Below, one piece after another: positions 15,640 through 23,718 of a stretch of DNA of 58,485 nucleotides; positions within the stretch are counted from its first letter, which is position 1; every line of letters begins with the position of its first letter. This DNA comes from an uncultured Bacteroidales bacterium (GTDB lineage Bacteria > Bacteroidota > Bacteroidia > Bacteroidales > F082), in assembly GCA_947166105.1 (NCBI GenBank), contig CAMVCZ010000019.1, forward strand, positions 1 through 58,485, read 5' to 3'. The notes beneath the pieces are model-generated. The model saw only the letters and a program-made list of their open reading frames with translations. It did not search any database and was not told the DNA's origin. A program made the translations under genes and the position numbers.

Positions 15640-18599
15640 CCACCACCCAACAACAAAAAGCCGCAAAGGAATTCGCCGCCCGCTGGCAGGGAAAAGGCTA
15701 CGAGAAAGGCGAAAGCCAAATCTTTTGGGTCGAACTGCTCGAACAGGTTTTTGGCATCCAGAAACCGTCTGAATTTCTGTCGTTTGAACAGCAAGTGAAA
15801 CTCGACCACACCGCTTTCATCGATGCTTTCATTCCCCGCACCCATGTGATGATTGAGCAGAAATCCATCGAAAAAGACCTTGGCGAACCCATCAAACAGT
15901 CGGACGGAAAGTTTTTGACCCCGTTCCAGCAAGCGAAGCGATACTCTGCCGAACTGCCCTACAGTCTACGTCCCCGTTGGATTGTGACCTGCAACTTCCG
16001 CGAGTTTTGGGTGTATGACATGGAACGGCCCAAGGGCGAGCCGCAGAAAATCCTTTTGGAAAACCTCGAAAAGGAATACTATCGCCTGCAATTCCTTGTG
16101 GATGAGGGCAATGAGCATCTGAAACGCGAGTTGGAAGTCAGTGTGAAGGCGGGCGAAATCGTCGGCCTGATTTATGATGCTTTGTTGGAGCAATACATCG
16201 ACAAGACCGATGCCGAGACCTTGCGCTCGCTCAACATCCTTTGTGTGCGTTTGGTGTTTTGCCTCTATGCCGAGGATGCGGGCTTGTTTGCCACCAAGAC
16301 GGCTTTCCATGATTATTTGGTGAAATTCGGCTCCGTCGATTTCCGTCATGCCTTGATAGAGTTGTTCAAACTGCTTGACACGCCCATTGAGGAACGCGAC
16401 CCTTATTTGGACGACGAGATGGCGGCCTTCCCGTATGTGAACGGTGGCTTGTTCAGCGAGGAACATATCACCATCCCGCGTTTTACTGACAAAATCAAGC
16501 AGTTGCTGTTGCAAAACGCGAGTTCCGATTTCGACTGGAGCGAGATTTCCCCTACCATCTTCGGAGCCGTGTTTGAAAGCACACTGAATCCTGAGACGCG
16601 CCGCTCGGGAGGGATGCACTACACCAGCATTGAGAACATCCACAAGGTGATTGACCCGCTTTTCATGGGCGACCTGAACGCCGAGTTTGTGAAAATCGCC
16701 GAAATGAAGCAAGTGTCGGCCAAGCGGCAAGCCCTTGCCCATTTCCAAGACAAACTCGCCTCGCTCACCTTCCTCGACCCTGCTTGCGGCAGCGGCAACT
16801 TCCTGACGGAAACCTATTTAAGCCTGCGACGATTGGAAAACAAGGTCATCAAAGAGTTGAACAACGGCATGAGTGCGCTCAATCTTGAAGGCATCATCAA
16901 GGTGAACATCGCGCAATTCTACGGCATCGAAATCAACGACTTTGCCTGCACCGTGGCCAAAACCGCCCTCTGGATTGCCGAAAGCCAGATGCTGCACGAA
17001 ACCTCGGCCATCGTGGGCGTGGAACTGAACTTCCTGCCTTTGAAAACCAACGCCAACATCGTGGAAGGCAATGCCTTGAAACTCGATTGGGCGACCCTCG
17101 GCGAAGAAGACCCGATGGGATTTTTGTTCACCGACAAATTGAATTATTACATTGAAAAAGATTTCGGCGAAGGTTTTATTGCAAGCGAGCCGAAACCTGA
17201 ATACGGCAACTATTACAAGGAGTTGAACGTTGTGGCGAAAAAGGCCGAGGAAAAGCACCTGCCGAAAAACCAGCCGAAGCGTGTGGTTTATGACTTCATT
17301 ATGGGTAATCCGCCGTTTGTGGGATACACATTTCAATCAGAAAAACAAAAAGAGGATTTGTCGTTGCTTTCAACCCAAATGGGAAAAAACATTGATTATG
17401 TTGTTGGTTGGTACATTAAGGCATCAAGGCTTATACAATTCAAACAGACAAAATGTGCTTTTGTGTCCACTAACTCTATAACGCAAGGCGAACAAGTCGT
17501 CGAAGTTTGGAGGTCCTTGTTTGAATTGTATGGAATACAGATTGATTTTGCTTATCGAACTTTCAATTGGGACAGCGAATCGGAGCAGAAGGCACATGTG
17601 CATTGCGTTATCATTGGTTTTAGCCATAAAGATAGTTTGAAGAAAGAAAAGATTATATTCGATGAAAATGGCGAGAAACAGATTGCCCAAATCATAAACC
17701 CTTATTTGATGGATGCACCTGTCGTCTGGATTGAAAAACGCAAGATGCCAATTTGTAATGTTTCCAAAATAAATAAAGGTAGTCAACCGACAGATGGGGG
17801 AAACTTGATTATTTCAGCCGAAGAATATGACGATTTCATCAAGAAAGAGCCTAATGCCAAGAAATTCATAAAAGAGTTTCTTGGTGCTGACGAGTTCATA
17901 AACGGAAGGAAACGCTATTGCCTTTGGCTTGTAGATGCAAGTCCCGCTGAATTGCGAAAGATGCCTCTCGTTATGAAGCGGGTTGAGGCTGTTAAAGAAA
18001 TGCGTTCTTCAAGTAACAAGGCTGCAACAAGAAATTGGGCTGCTTATCCATATTTGTTTACCGAGAACCGACAGCCTGAAAGAGGGAACTATCTATTAAT
18101 TCCGCGTGTTTCGTCTGAAAAACGTTGTTACATTCCTATTGGTTATGTTTCACATACAATAATTGCCAGTGATGCTGTACAAATCATTCCTAATGCAACT
18201 TTATTTGAGTTTGGAATTTTGACGAGTTTGGCTCACAATGCTTGGATGCGCGTGGTTTGTGGAAGGCTCAAGAGTGATTATCGTTATTCTAACGACATCG
18301 TTTACAACAATTTCCCATGGCCAAAGCCAACCGAAAAACAAAAAGCAAAAATTGAGCAAACCGCCCAAGCCATCCTTGATGTCCGTGCCAAATATCCAGA
18401 AAGTAGTCTCGCCGACCTCTATGATGAACGCGCCATGCCCGCCGACCTCCGCAAAGCCCACCAAGCCAACGACCGCGCCGTGATGCAAGCCTACGGCTTT
18501 GACTTGACAATGTCGGAAAATGAGATGGTGGCGGAGCTGTTCAGGATATATAAAGAGCTGTTCAGGATATATAAAGAATTGATTACAAACAAAACATAA
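15636..18599 (+). CDS. type IIL (MmeI-like) fused restriction endonuclease-methyltransferase
   Basis: Single-chain restriction-modification enzyme, 987 aa. The N-terminal nuclease domain carries D63-x10-E74-Q-K76, a PD-(D/E)XK arrangement as in MmeI. A helical spacer follows. The adenine methyltransferase domain has motif I FLDPACGSGNF near 380 and catalytic motif IV MGNPPFVGY near 556. The target-recognition domain (about 565-890) then gives way to a short C-terminal region with MPADLRKAHQANDRAVMQAYGF. Bases from about 17330 to 18300 are visibly richer in A/T than the rest of the gene, which fits replacement of the recognition domain. The last codons contain a perfect 21-bp tandem duplication. 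In such enzymes one recognition domain serves cutting and methylation, so no separate methylase is needed. Translation is coupled to the upstream glycosyltransferase by ATGA. Confidence 0.87.
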   Translation: MTTTQQQKAAKEFAARWQGKGYEKGESQIFWVELLEQVFGIQKPSEFLSFEQQVKLDHTAFIDAFIPRTHVMIEQKSIEKDLGEPIKQSDGKFLTPFQQAKRYSAELPYSLRPRWIVTCNFREFWVYDMERPKGEPQKILLENLEKEYYRLQFLVDEGNEHLKRELEVSVKAGEIVGLIYDALLEQYIDKTDAETLRSLNILCVRLVFCLYAEDAGLFATKTAFHDYLVKFGSVDFRHALIELFKLLDTPIEERDPYLDDEMAAFPYVNGGLFSEEHITIPRFTDKIKQLLLQNASSDFDWSEISPTIFGAVFESTLNPETRRSGGMHYTSIENIHKVIDPLFMGDLNAEFVKIAEMKQVSAKRQALAHFQDKLASLTFLDPACGSGNFLTETYLSLRRLENKVIKELNNGMSALNLEGIIKVNIAQFYGIEINDFACTVAKTALWIAESQMLHETSAIVGVELNFLPLKTNANIVEGNALKLDWATLGEEDPMGFLFTDKLNYYIEKDFGEGFIASEPKPEYGNYYKELNVVAKKAEEKHLPKNQPKRVVYDFIMGNPPFVGYTFQSEKQKEDLSLLSTQMGKNIDYVVGWYIKASRLIQFKQTKCAFVSTNSITQGEQVVEVWRSLFELYGIQIDFAYRTFNWDSESEQKAHVHCVIIGFSHKDSLKKEKIIFDENGEKQIAQIINPYLMDAPVVWIEKRKMPICNVSKINKGSQPTDGGNLIISAEEYDDFIKKEPNAKKFIKEFLGADEFINGRKRYCLWLVDASPAELRKMPLVMKRVEAVKEMRSSSNKAATRNWAAYPYLFTENRQPERGNYLLIPRVSSEKRCYIPIGYVSHTIIASDAVQIIPNATLFEFGILTSLAHNAWMRVVCGRLKSDYRYSNDIVYNNFPWPKPTEKQKAKIEQTAQAILDVRAKYPESSLADLYDERAMPADLRKAHQANDRAVMQAYGFDLTMSENEMVAELFRIYKELFRIYKELITNKT
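18534..18575 (+). repeat. perfect 21-bp tandem duplication
   Basis: The unit beginning GAGCTGTTCAGG and ending ATATAAA occurs twice in direct succession (18534-18554, 18555-18575) and adds a second ELFRIYK to the end of the type IIL enzyme without a frameshift. Confidence 0.95.
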
Positions 18600-18641
18600 T
18601 TATTATCATAATATATTAATAATCAATACATTAAAAAAATT

Positions 18642-19232
18642 ATGTCAAACGAATCAATCATACAGATTTTTGAAGGAAAGAAGGTCCGCGTCGTTTGGAA
18701 CGAGCAAGAGGAAAAATACTTTTTTGCCGTGGCGGATATTGTCGAATTATTAACGGAGAGTGCTGATGTTAAGCAGTACATTAAACGGATGCGTTCGCGA
18801 GATACAGAATTAGATTCCGTGTGGGGTACAATTTGTACCCCCCACCAATTTGTATCTACGGATGGAAAAAAACATGCGGTCAATTGCGCCCCTTTGGAAG
18901 GCATCTTCCGCATCATTCAATCCATCCCTTCCAAAAAAGCCGAACCCGTGAAACAATGGCTCGCCCAAATAGGCGCCCAGCGCATCGACCAGATGATTGA
19001 CCCCGAACTCACTTTCCAGATGGCAGTGGAGGACTATCGGCGGCAAGGCTACAGCGACCGTTGGATTAACGAGCGCATGAAGTCCATCAAGATGCGCAAG
19101 GAACTGACCGATGAATGGGAACGCTCGGGCGTTCACGAGCCGAATGACTTCGCCATTCTTACCAATGTCCTCACCAAGACTTGGAGCGGCATGACCACAG
19201 GCGAATACAAACGGAACTCGGTCACAGTGTGA
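18642..19232 (+). CDS. Bro-N domain protein, probably C-terminally truncated
   Basis: Phage-antirepressor-like protein, 196 aa. The N-terminal Bro-N part has IIQIFEGKKVRVVWNEQEEK and FFAVADIVELLTESADVKQYIKRM (about 6-51). The middle shows EGIFRIIQSIPSKKAEPVKQW, IDPELTFQMAVEDYRRQGYS and FAILTNVLTKTWSGMTTGEYK. As I recall, relatives continue for about 80-90 more residues after the GEYK point; here the frame ends within seven codons and the sequence beyond does not restore it. This looks like loss of the tail. Such genes often travel with restriction systems and integrated elements, and this one follows a type IIL gene. Function is unknown. A 19-base palindrome (18823-18841) lies inside. Confidence 0.75.
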   Translation: MSNESIIQIFEGKKVRVVWNEQEEKYFFAVADIVELLTESADVKQYIKRMRSRDTELDSVWGTICTPHQFVSTDGKKHAVNCAPLEGIFRIIQSIPSKKAEPVKQWLAQIGAQRIDQMIDPELTFQMAVEDYRRQGYSDRWINERMKSIKMRKELTDEWERSGVHEPNDFAILTNVLTKTWSGMTTGEYKRNSVTV

Positions 19233-19320
19233 TTTCGTCCGCAAAGGCTTCGGATTACCTTGCTCCAGTTGAGGATGCGGAAACAAAAGAACTGACAGAA
19301 TAAACCCAAGCAAATCAACA

Positions 19321-19376
19321 TAGTCCTGAAAGGACGAACCTAAATCAAGCATGGATTTCAATCCATGCGCAATAAG
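19321..19376. repeat. double-hairpin dispersed repeat
   Basis: GTCCT-GAA-AGGAC is followed 18 bases later by the perfect inverted repeat GCATGGATT-TC-AATCCATGC. The string TAGTCCTGAAAGGACGAA is one I recognise as a recurrent element in Bacteroidota genomes (recall, not a search). It lies in the leader of ettA. Confidence 0.6.
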
Positions 19377-19397
19377 AAAAACAAACACCCTAAAAAT

Positions 19398-21077
19398 ATG
19401 GCACAACCCGACGACAAAAAAATCATCTTTTCGATGGTGGGCGTAAGCAAAATCATCCCGCCGTCAAGACAAATCCTGAAAGACATCTACCTCTCCTTCT
19501 TCTATGGCGCGAAAATCGGCATCATCGGCCTGAACGGAGCGGGAAAATCGACCTTGCTGCGCATCATCGCGGGCAAGGAGAAATCCTTCAACGGCGAAGT
19601 GGTCTTCTCGTCCGGCTATTCGGTCGGGATGCTTGACCAAGAGCCGCAATTGGACGACAACAAGACCGTCCGCCAAGTGGTGGAAGAAGGCGTACAGGAA
19701 ATCGTTGACATCCTCAAGGAATACGAGGAAATCAACAACAAGTTCGCCGAACCCGACGCGGACTTCGACAAACTGATTGCCCGTCAAGGCGAGCTCACCG
19801 AACTCATCGAGCAGCACGACGCTTGGGAACTCGACAGCAAATTGGAACGCGCCATGGACGCATTGAACTGTCCCGACGGCGATACGCCCGTGAAGAATCT
19901 TTCCGGTGGCGAGCGTCGCCGCGTGGCTTTGTGCAGGCTTCTCTTGCAAGAGCCTGACATCCTGCTCCTTGACGAGCCTACCAACCATCTCGATGCCGAG
20001 AGCATCCAATGGTTGGAGAGCCACTTGCAGCAGTACAAGGGCACCGTCATCGCCGTCACCCACGACCGTTACTTCCTCGACCACGTTGCCGGCTGGATTC
20101 TCGAACTCGACCGAGGCGAAGGCATCCCGTGGAAGGGCAACTATTCCTCGTGGCTCGACCAAAAGACCGCCCGCCTCGCGATGGAGGAAAAGACCGAAAG
20201 CAAGCGCCGCAAGACCCTCGAAAGGGAGTTGGAATGGGTGCGCATGGCCCCGAAAGCGCGTCACGCCAAGGGCAAGGCGCGTTTGGAATCGTATGAGAAG
20301 ATGCTCAACGAAGACGTGAAGGAAAAAGAAGAAAAACTCGAAATCTACATCCCCAACGGCGACCGCTTAGGTTCGAAAGTCATTGAGGCACATGACGTAA
20401 CGAAAGCCTACGGCGACAAGCTGTTGTTCGAGAACCTTAACTTCAGCCTGCCGCAAGGCGGCATTGTGGGTGTAATCGGTCCCAACGGTGCGGGCAAGAC
20501 CACCTTGTTCCGCCTCATCATGGGCTTGGAAAAGCCCGATTCAGGCACTTTCGAGGTCGGCGAAACGGTGAAAATCGGCTATGTCGATCAACAACACGCC
20601 GAAATCGACCCGGAAAAGACCGTTTGGGAGGTCATCAGCGGCGGCAACGAACTCATCCAGTTGGGCAAACGCAGCATGAACTCCCGCGCTTACGTCTCGC
20701 GCTTCAACTTCAGCGGTAATGACCAGCAGAAGAAAGCCGGCGTGCTTTCGGGCGGTGAGCGCAACCGTATGCACCTCGCCTTGACCTTGAAACAAGAAGC
20801 CAACGTGCTCCTCTTGGACGAACCCACTAACGACATCGACGTCAATACCTTACGCGCCTTGGAGGAAGGCTTGGAGAATTTCGCAGGCTGCGCCGTCATC
20901 ATCAGCCACGACCGCTGGTTCTTAGACCGCGTGGCCACCCACATCCTCGCCTTCGAGGGCAATTCGCAGGTCTATTTCTTCGAGGGCAGCTACTCGGAGT
21001 ACGAAGAGAACAAGATGAAGCGCTTGGGCAACGTGGAGCCGAAGCGGTTCAAGTACAAGAAGCTCAAAGCGGATTAA
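19398..21077 (+). CDS. ettA: energy-dependent translational throttle protein EttA (ABC-F ATPase)
   Basis: Soluble ABC-F protein that binds the ribosomal E site and gates translation according to ATP/ADP. From the ATG at 19398 it is 559 aa, against about 555 for E. coli EttA; the upstream ATG at 19365 lies in the hairpin repeat and is less likely. The first ATPase has Walker A GLNGAGKST near 40 and signature LSGGERRRVALCRLLL near 165 with Walker B ILLLDEPTNHLD. The arm and linker follow. The second has GPNGAGKT near 360 and LSGGERNRMHLALTLKQ with VLLLDEPTNDIDV. The initial region KIIFSMVGVSKIIPPSRQILKDI is characteristic of EttA rather than other ABC-F groups. A terminator follows. Confidence 0.95.
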   Translation: MAQPDDKKIIFSMVGVSKIIPPSRQILKDIYLSFFYGAKIGIIGLNGAGKSTLLRIIAGKEKSFNGEVVFSSGYSVGMLDQEPQLDDNKTVRQVVEEGVQEIVDILKEYEEINNKFAEPDADFDKLIARQGELTELIEQHDAWELDSKLERAMDALNCPDGDTPVKNLSGGERRRVALCRLLLQEPDILLLDEPTNHLDAESIQWLESHLQQYKGTVIAVTHDRYFLDHVAGWILELDRGEGIPWKGNYSSWLDQKTARLAMEEKTESKRRKTLERELEWVRMAPKARHAKGKARLESYEKMLNEDVKEKEEKLEIYIPNGDRLGSKVIEAHDVTKAYGDKLLFENLNFSLPQGGIVGVIGPNGAGKTTLFRLIMGLEKPDSGTFEVGETVKIGYVDQQHAEIDPEKTVWEVISGGNELIQLGKRSMNSRAYVSRFNFSGNDQQKKAGVLSGGERNRMHLALTLKQEANVLLLDEPTNDIDVNTLRALEEGLENFAGCAVIISHDRWFLDRVATHILAFEGNSQVYFFEGSYSEYEENKMKRLGNVEPKRFKYKKLKAD

Positions 21078-21100
21078 CCCCGATTATGACCAAAAACACC

Positions 21101-21140
21101 CAGGGCGTTGATTTTTTTGTCAGCGCCCTGTTATTTTTTT
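21101..21140 (+). terminator. intrinsic terminator of ettA
   Basis: CAGGGCGTTGA and TCAGCGCCCTG form an 11-bp stem with one G-T pair, followed by TTATTTTTTT. Confidence 0.87.
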
Positions 21141-21173
21141 CGCCACATGTACACCTATATAAAATAAAGAAAT

Positions 21174-21181
21174 TATTTTTG
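21174..21181 (+). promoter_or_regulatory. -7 box of the C10 peptidase gene
   Basis: TATTTTTG, 40 bases before the start codon. Confidence 0.62.
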
Positions 21182-21221
21182 CCGCTCCTAAGACAAACAA
21201 CAACTCAAAATACACCGTAAA

Positions 21222-23591
21222 ATGAAGAAGTTATATTTGACACTTTGCCTTGCTGTCCTCACCTTGGGCAGCCTCGTGGCCGGCCCCGTCGACCAACAGA
21301 AGGCACAAAGAATCGGTGCCAAGTTCCTGAGCACCACCTCTCTCGCTCAGCGCAATGCTGACATCCAACTCAACTGCGTCGCTGCCGCCACCGACATCAA
21401 CCGTGGCGCCATCGACTACTATGTCTTCAACGTCAAGAACGGCGAAGGCTTCATCATCGTTTCGGGCGACGACTGCGCCAAGCCCATCCTCGCCTACTCC
21501 ACCACCGGCACCTACGACCCGCAGGACGTGTCGGAAGGCTTCGCCTTCACGCTGAAAGGCTTCCAAGAGGAAATCCAATACATGCGCGAGCACAACATCG
21601 CTGCCACGCCCGACATCGTGGCCGAATGGAAACGCGTCAGCGAAACGGGCAGCCTCAACCGTGGCGGACAGACCCGCGCCGTGGTCGACATGCTCTGCCA
21701 AACCCTCTGGAACCAAAACTTCCCCTGGAACAGCCAATGCCCTGAAGACACCACGGGCAGCGGCGGCCACGTCTACGCCGGCTGCGTAGCCACCGCCATG
21801 GGACAGGTGATGAAGTTCTGGGAGTGGCCTGCACAAGGCACCGGTTCGCACACCTACAACCCTCAAGGCTATGCCCAACAAACCGCCAACTTCGGCGAGA
21901 CCGAATACCACTTTGAGCTGATGCCCAACGTGCTCGACTCGACCAGCACTGAAGACGACTACTATTACATCGCCCAATTCCTGCACCATTGTGGTATCGC
22001 CGTCGACATGCAATACAGCGGCAACGGTAGCGGCGCCTACTCCGAAATGGTGCCCGACGCCATGCGCAACTATTTCCGCTACACCTGCGACGAACACATC
22101 ACCAACTACGCCGGTTGGTGGCCTGGCATGGGAGGCTACACCAACGAAGAATGGGCACAAATGCTGAAAGACGGCGGCTTGGACGAAGGCCTGCCGCTCT
22201 ACTACAGCGGTCAGGACGACATGGGCCAAGGCGGCCACGCCTACGTGGTGGATGGCTACGACGAGAACGACTACTTCCACTACAACTGGGGCTGGAGCGG
22301 CCGCGACAACGCCTGGTGCCCCATCGGCGCTGCCAACACCACCCGCTACAACTTCAACACGATGGTGGGCTTCACCGGCCACATCATCCCTGACAACGAC
22401 ACCTATTACTCGCGCCCCGACAGCGTGGCCAACATGGCCGTGCTCGAAAACGCCGACTTCAACGGTGTCCGCCTCAACTGGACCAACCCCACGCTCGACC
22501 TTAACGGCAACGACCTCACCGACATCACCTCGGTGACCATCCGCCGCAACGGTGAAGTCATCGCCGAACTGACCGACGCCCAAGTGGGTGCCAACATGGA
22601 CTACGACGACAACGGCCTCGAACCCGGCCTCTATGAATACGCTATCTTCGTCACCAACGAAGCCGGCATCAGCCGCACCACCTACCGCACCATCCTCGCG
22701 GGCGAGAAGTGCAACATCGTCTTCCAACTCCACGACGACGGCGGCAACGGCTGGAAAGGCGCAGCCATCAGCATCGCCGACGAAAACTTCAACCGCCTCG
22801 CCATCGTCACCATGGACGAAGGCTCCGACCTGACCGTCGACCTGCCCATGCTGCGCGGCAACCTCAACCTCATCTGGAACCACGGCTGGTACCACAGCTA
22901 TCCCGAACACGACACCGACGGCGAATGCTCCTTCACCATCCTCGACTTCGACGGCAACGAACTCTACACCTCAGCCGAACTCGAAGACGGCGTGTTCCTG
23001 ACCTACAACAACAACTGCGAACAAGGCCCGCTGACCTGCTATCCCGTGCAGAATCCAAACGTGGAATATGTTTGGGCTGTCGGACAATTCGGTGTTCGAT
23101 TAACTTGGGACAAGCCAGTAAATACAGCTTATCTCGAAAGCTTTTATGTTATCAGAAACCAAGTTGATGGACAATGGGCTCCAGTAGGAATGATACCATT
23201 CGACGGAGAGAATCATTATGAGTTTTTCGATGTTTTTGATGGACAACCTACCGGAGACTACACCTATTACATCAGAGCGAATTTCTGGCGTGATTCGAAT
23301 GAAGAATCCTGTAGCGCCGATACGGATTATTTCAATGTCATGGTAACAGATGTTGAAGAGAAGGAAGAGGGTCTTGCCATTTATCCCAATCCGACCAACG
23401 GCCTGCTCAACCTTGAAGGCCAAGGCTCGATGCACATTAGCGTCAGCAATTTGCTCGGCCAAAAAGTCTTGGAATTGAACACCGAAGGCAATAGCAGCAT
23501 CGATCTGAGCGGCTACGGACAAGGCATCTATCTCGTCCGAATCGTGACGGAAAATGGTGTCACGCTTCAGAAAGTGAACGTAAGGAAATAA
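21222..23591 (+). CDS. secreted C10 (streptopain-like) cysteine peptidase with T9SS sorting domain
   Basis: Exported protease, 789 aa. A signal peptide ends near residue 20 (LTLGSLVAG). A propeptide region (about 21-155, including YYVFNVKNGEGFIIVSGDD) is followed by the C10 catalytic domain. The nucleophile is C188 in YAGCVATAMGQVMKFW and the histidine is H339 in GGHAYVVDGYDEND. Beta-rich, Fn3-like regions occupy about 390-715. The last 75 residues are a type A T9SS domain (LAIYPNPTNGLLNLEG to QKVNVRK). The protein should therefore cross the outer membrane through T9SS and be anchored or released. The DNA from about 23045 to 23370 is clearly more A/T-rich and uses different codons from both sides, suggesting an exchanged domain. 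Confidence 0.93.
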   Translation: MKKLYLTLCLAVLTLGSLVAGPVDQQKAQRIGAKFLSTTSLAQRNADIQLNCVAAATDINRGAIDYYVFNVKNGEGFIIVSGDDCAKPILAYSTTGTYDPQDVSEGFAFTLKGFQEEIQYMREHNIAATPDIVAEWKRVSETGSLNRGGQTRAVVDMLCQTLWNQNFPWNSQCPEDTTGSGGHVYAGCVATAMGQVMKFWEWPAQGTGSHTYNPQGYAQQTANFGETEYHFELMPNVLDSTSTEDDYYYIAQFLHHCGIAVDMQYSGNGSGAYSEMVPDAMRNYFRYTCDEHITNYAGWWPGMGGYTNEEWAQMLKDGGLDEGLPLYYSGQDDMGQGGHAYVVDGYDENDYFHYNWGWSGRDNAWCPIGAANTTRYNFNTMVGFTGHIIPDNDTYYSRPDSVANMAVLENADFNGVRLNWTNPTLDLNGNDLTDITSVTIRRNGEVIAELTDAQVGANMDYDDNGLEPGLYEYAIFVTNEAGISRTTYRTILAGEKCNIVFQLHDDGGNGWKGAAISIADENFNRLAIVTMDEGSDLTVDLPMLRGNLNLIWNHGWYHSYPEHDTDGECSFTILDFDGNELYTSAELEDGVFLTYNNNCEQGPLTCYPVQNPNVEYVWAVGQFGVRLTWDKPVNTAYLESFYVIRNQVDGQWAPVGMIPFDGENHYEFFDVFDGQPTGDYTYYIRANFWRDSNEESCSADTDYFNVMVTDVEEKEEGLAIYPNPTNGLLNLEGQGSMHISVSNLLGQKVLELNTEGNSSIDLSGYGQGIYLVRIVTENGVTLQKVNVRK

Positions 23592-23612
23592 GAAATTGCA
23601 TAGTAAAGTCTG

Positions 23613-23652
23613 AAAAAGAGGATGTGCCGCTTCGACACACCCTCTTTTTTTT
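23613..23652 (+). terminator. intrinsic terminator of the C10 peptidase gene
   Basis: AAAGAGGATGTG pairs with CACACCCTCTTT with one mismatch, ending in a run of eight Ts. Confidence 0.8.
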
Positions 23653-23684
23653 CGCCCTATCGCGCTTTATTGAATTAAAGATAG

Positions 23685-23692
23685 TATTTTTG
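23685..23692 (+). promoter_or_regulatory. -7 box of the O-acetylation locus
   Basis: TATTTTTG, 27 bases before the first AlgJ-like gene; it likely drives the three rightward genes through 28321. Confidence 0.62.
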
Positions 23693-23718
23693 CCTCGCGA
23701 AATCGACAACATTAACTG

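Noticed and set aside
21231..22910. 559-codon minus-strand frame opposite the C10 peptidase gene
   Set aside because: Valine/alanine/glycine-rich shadow produced by GC-biased third positions on the other strand.
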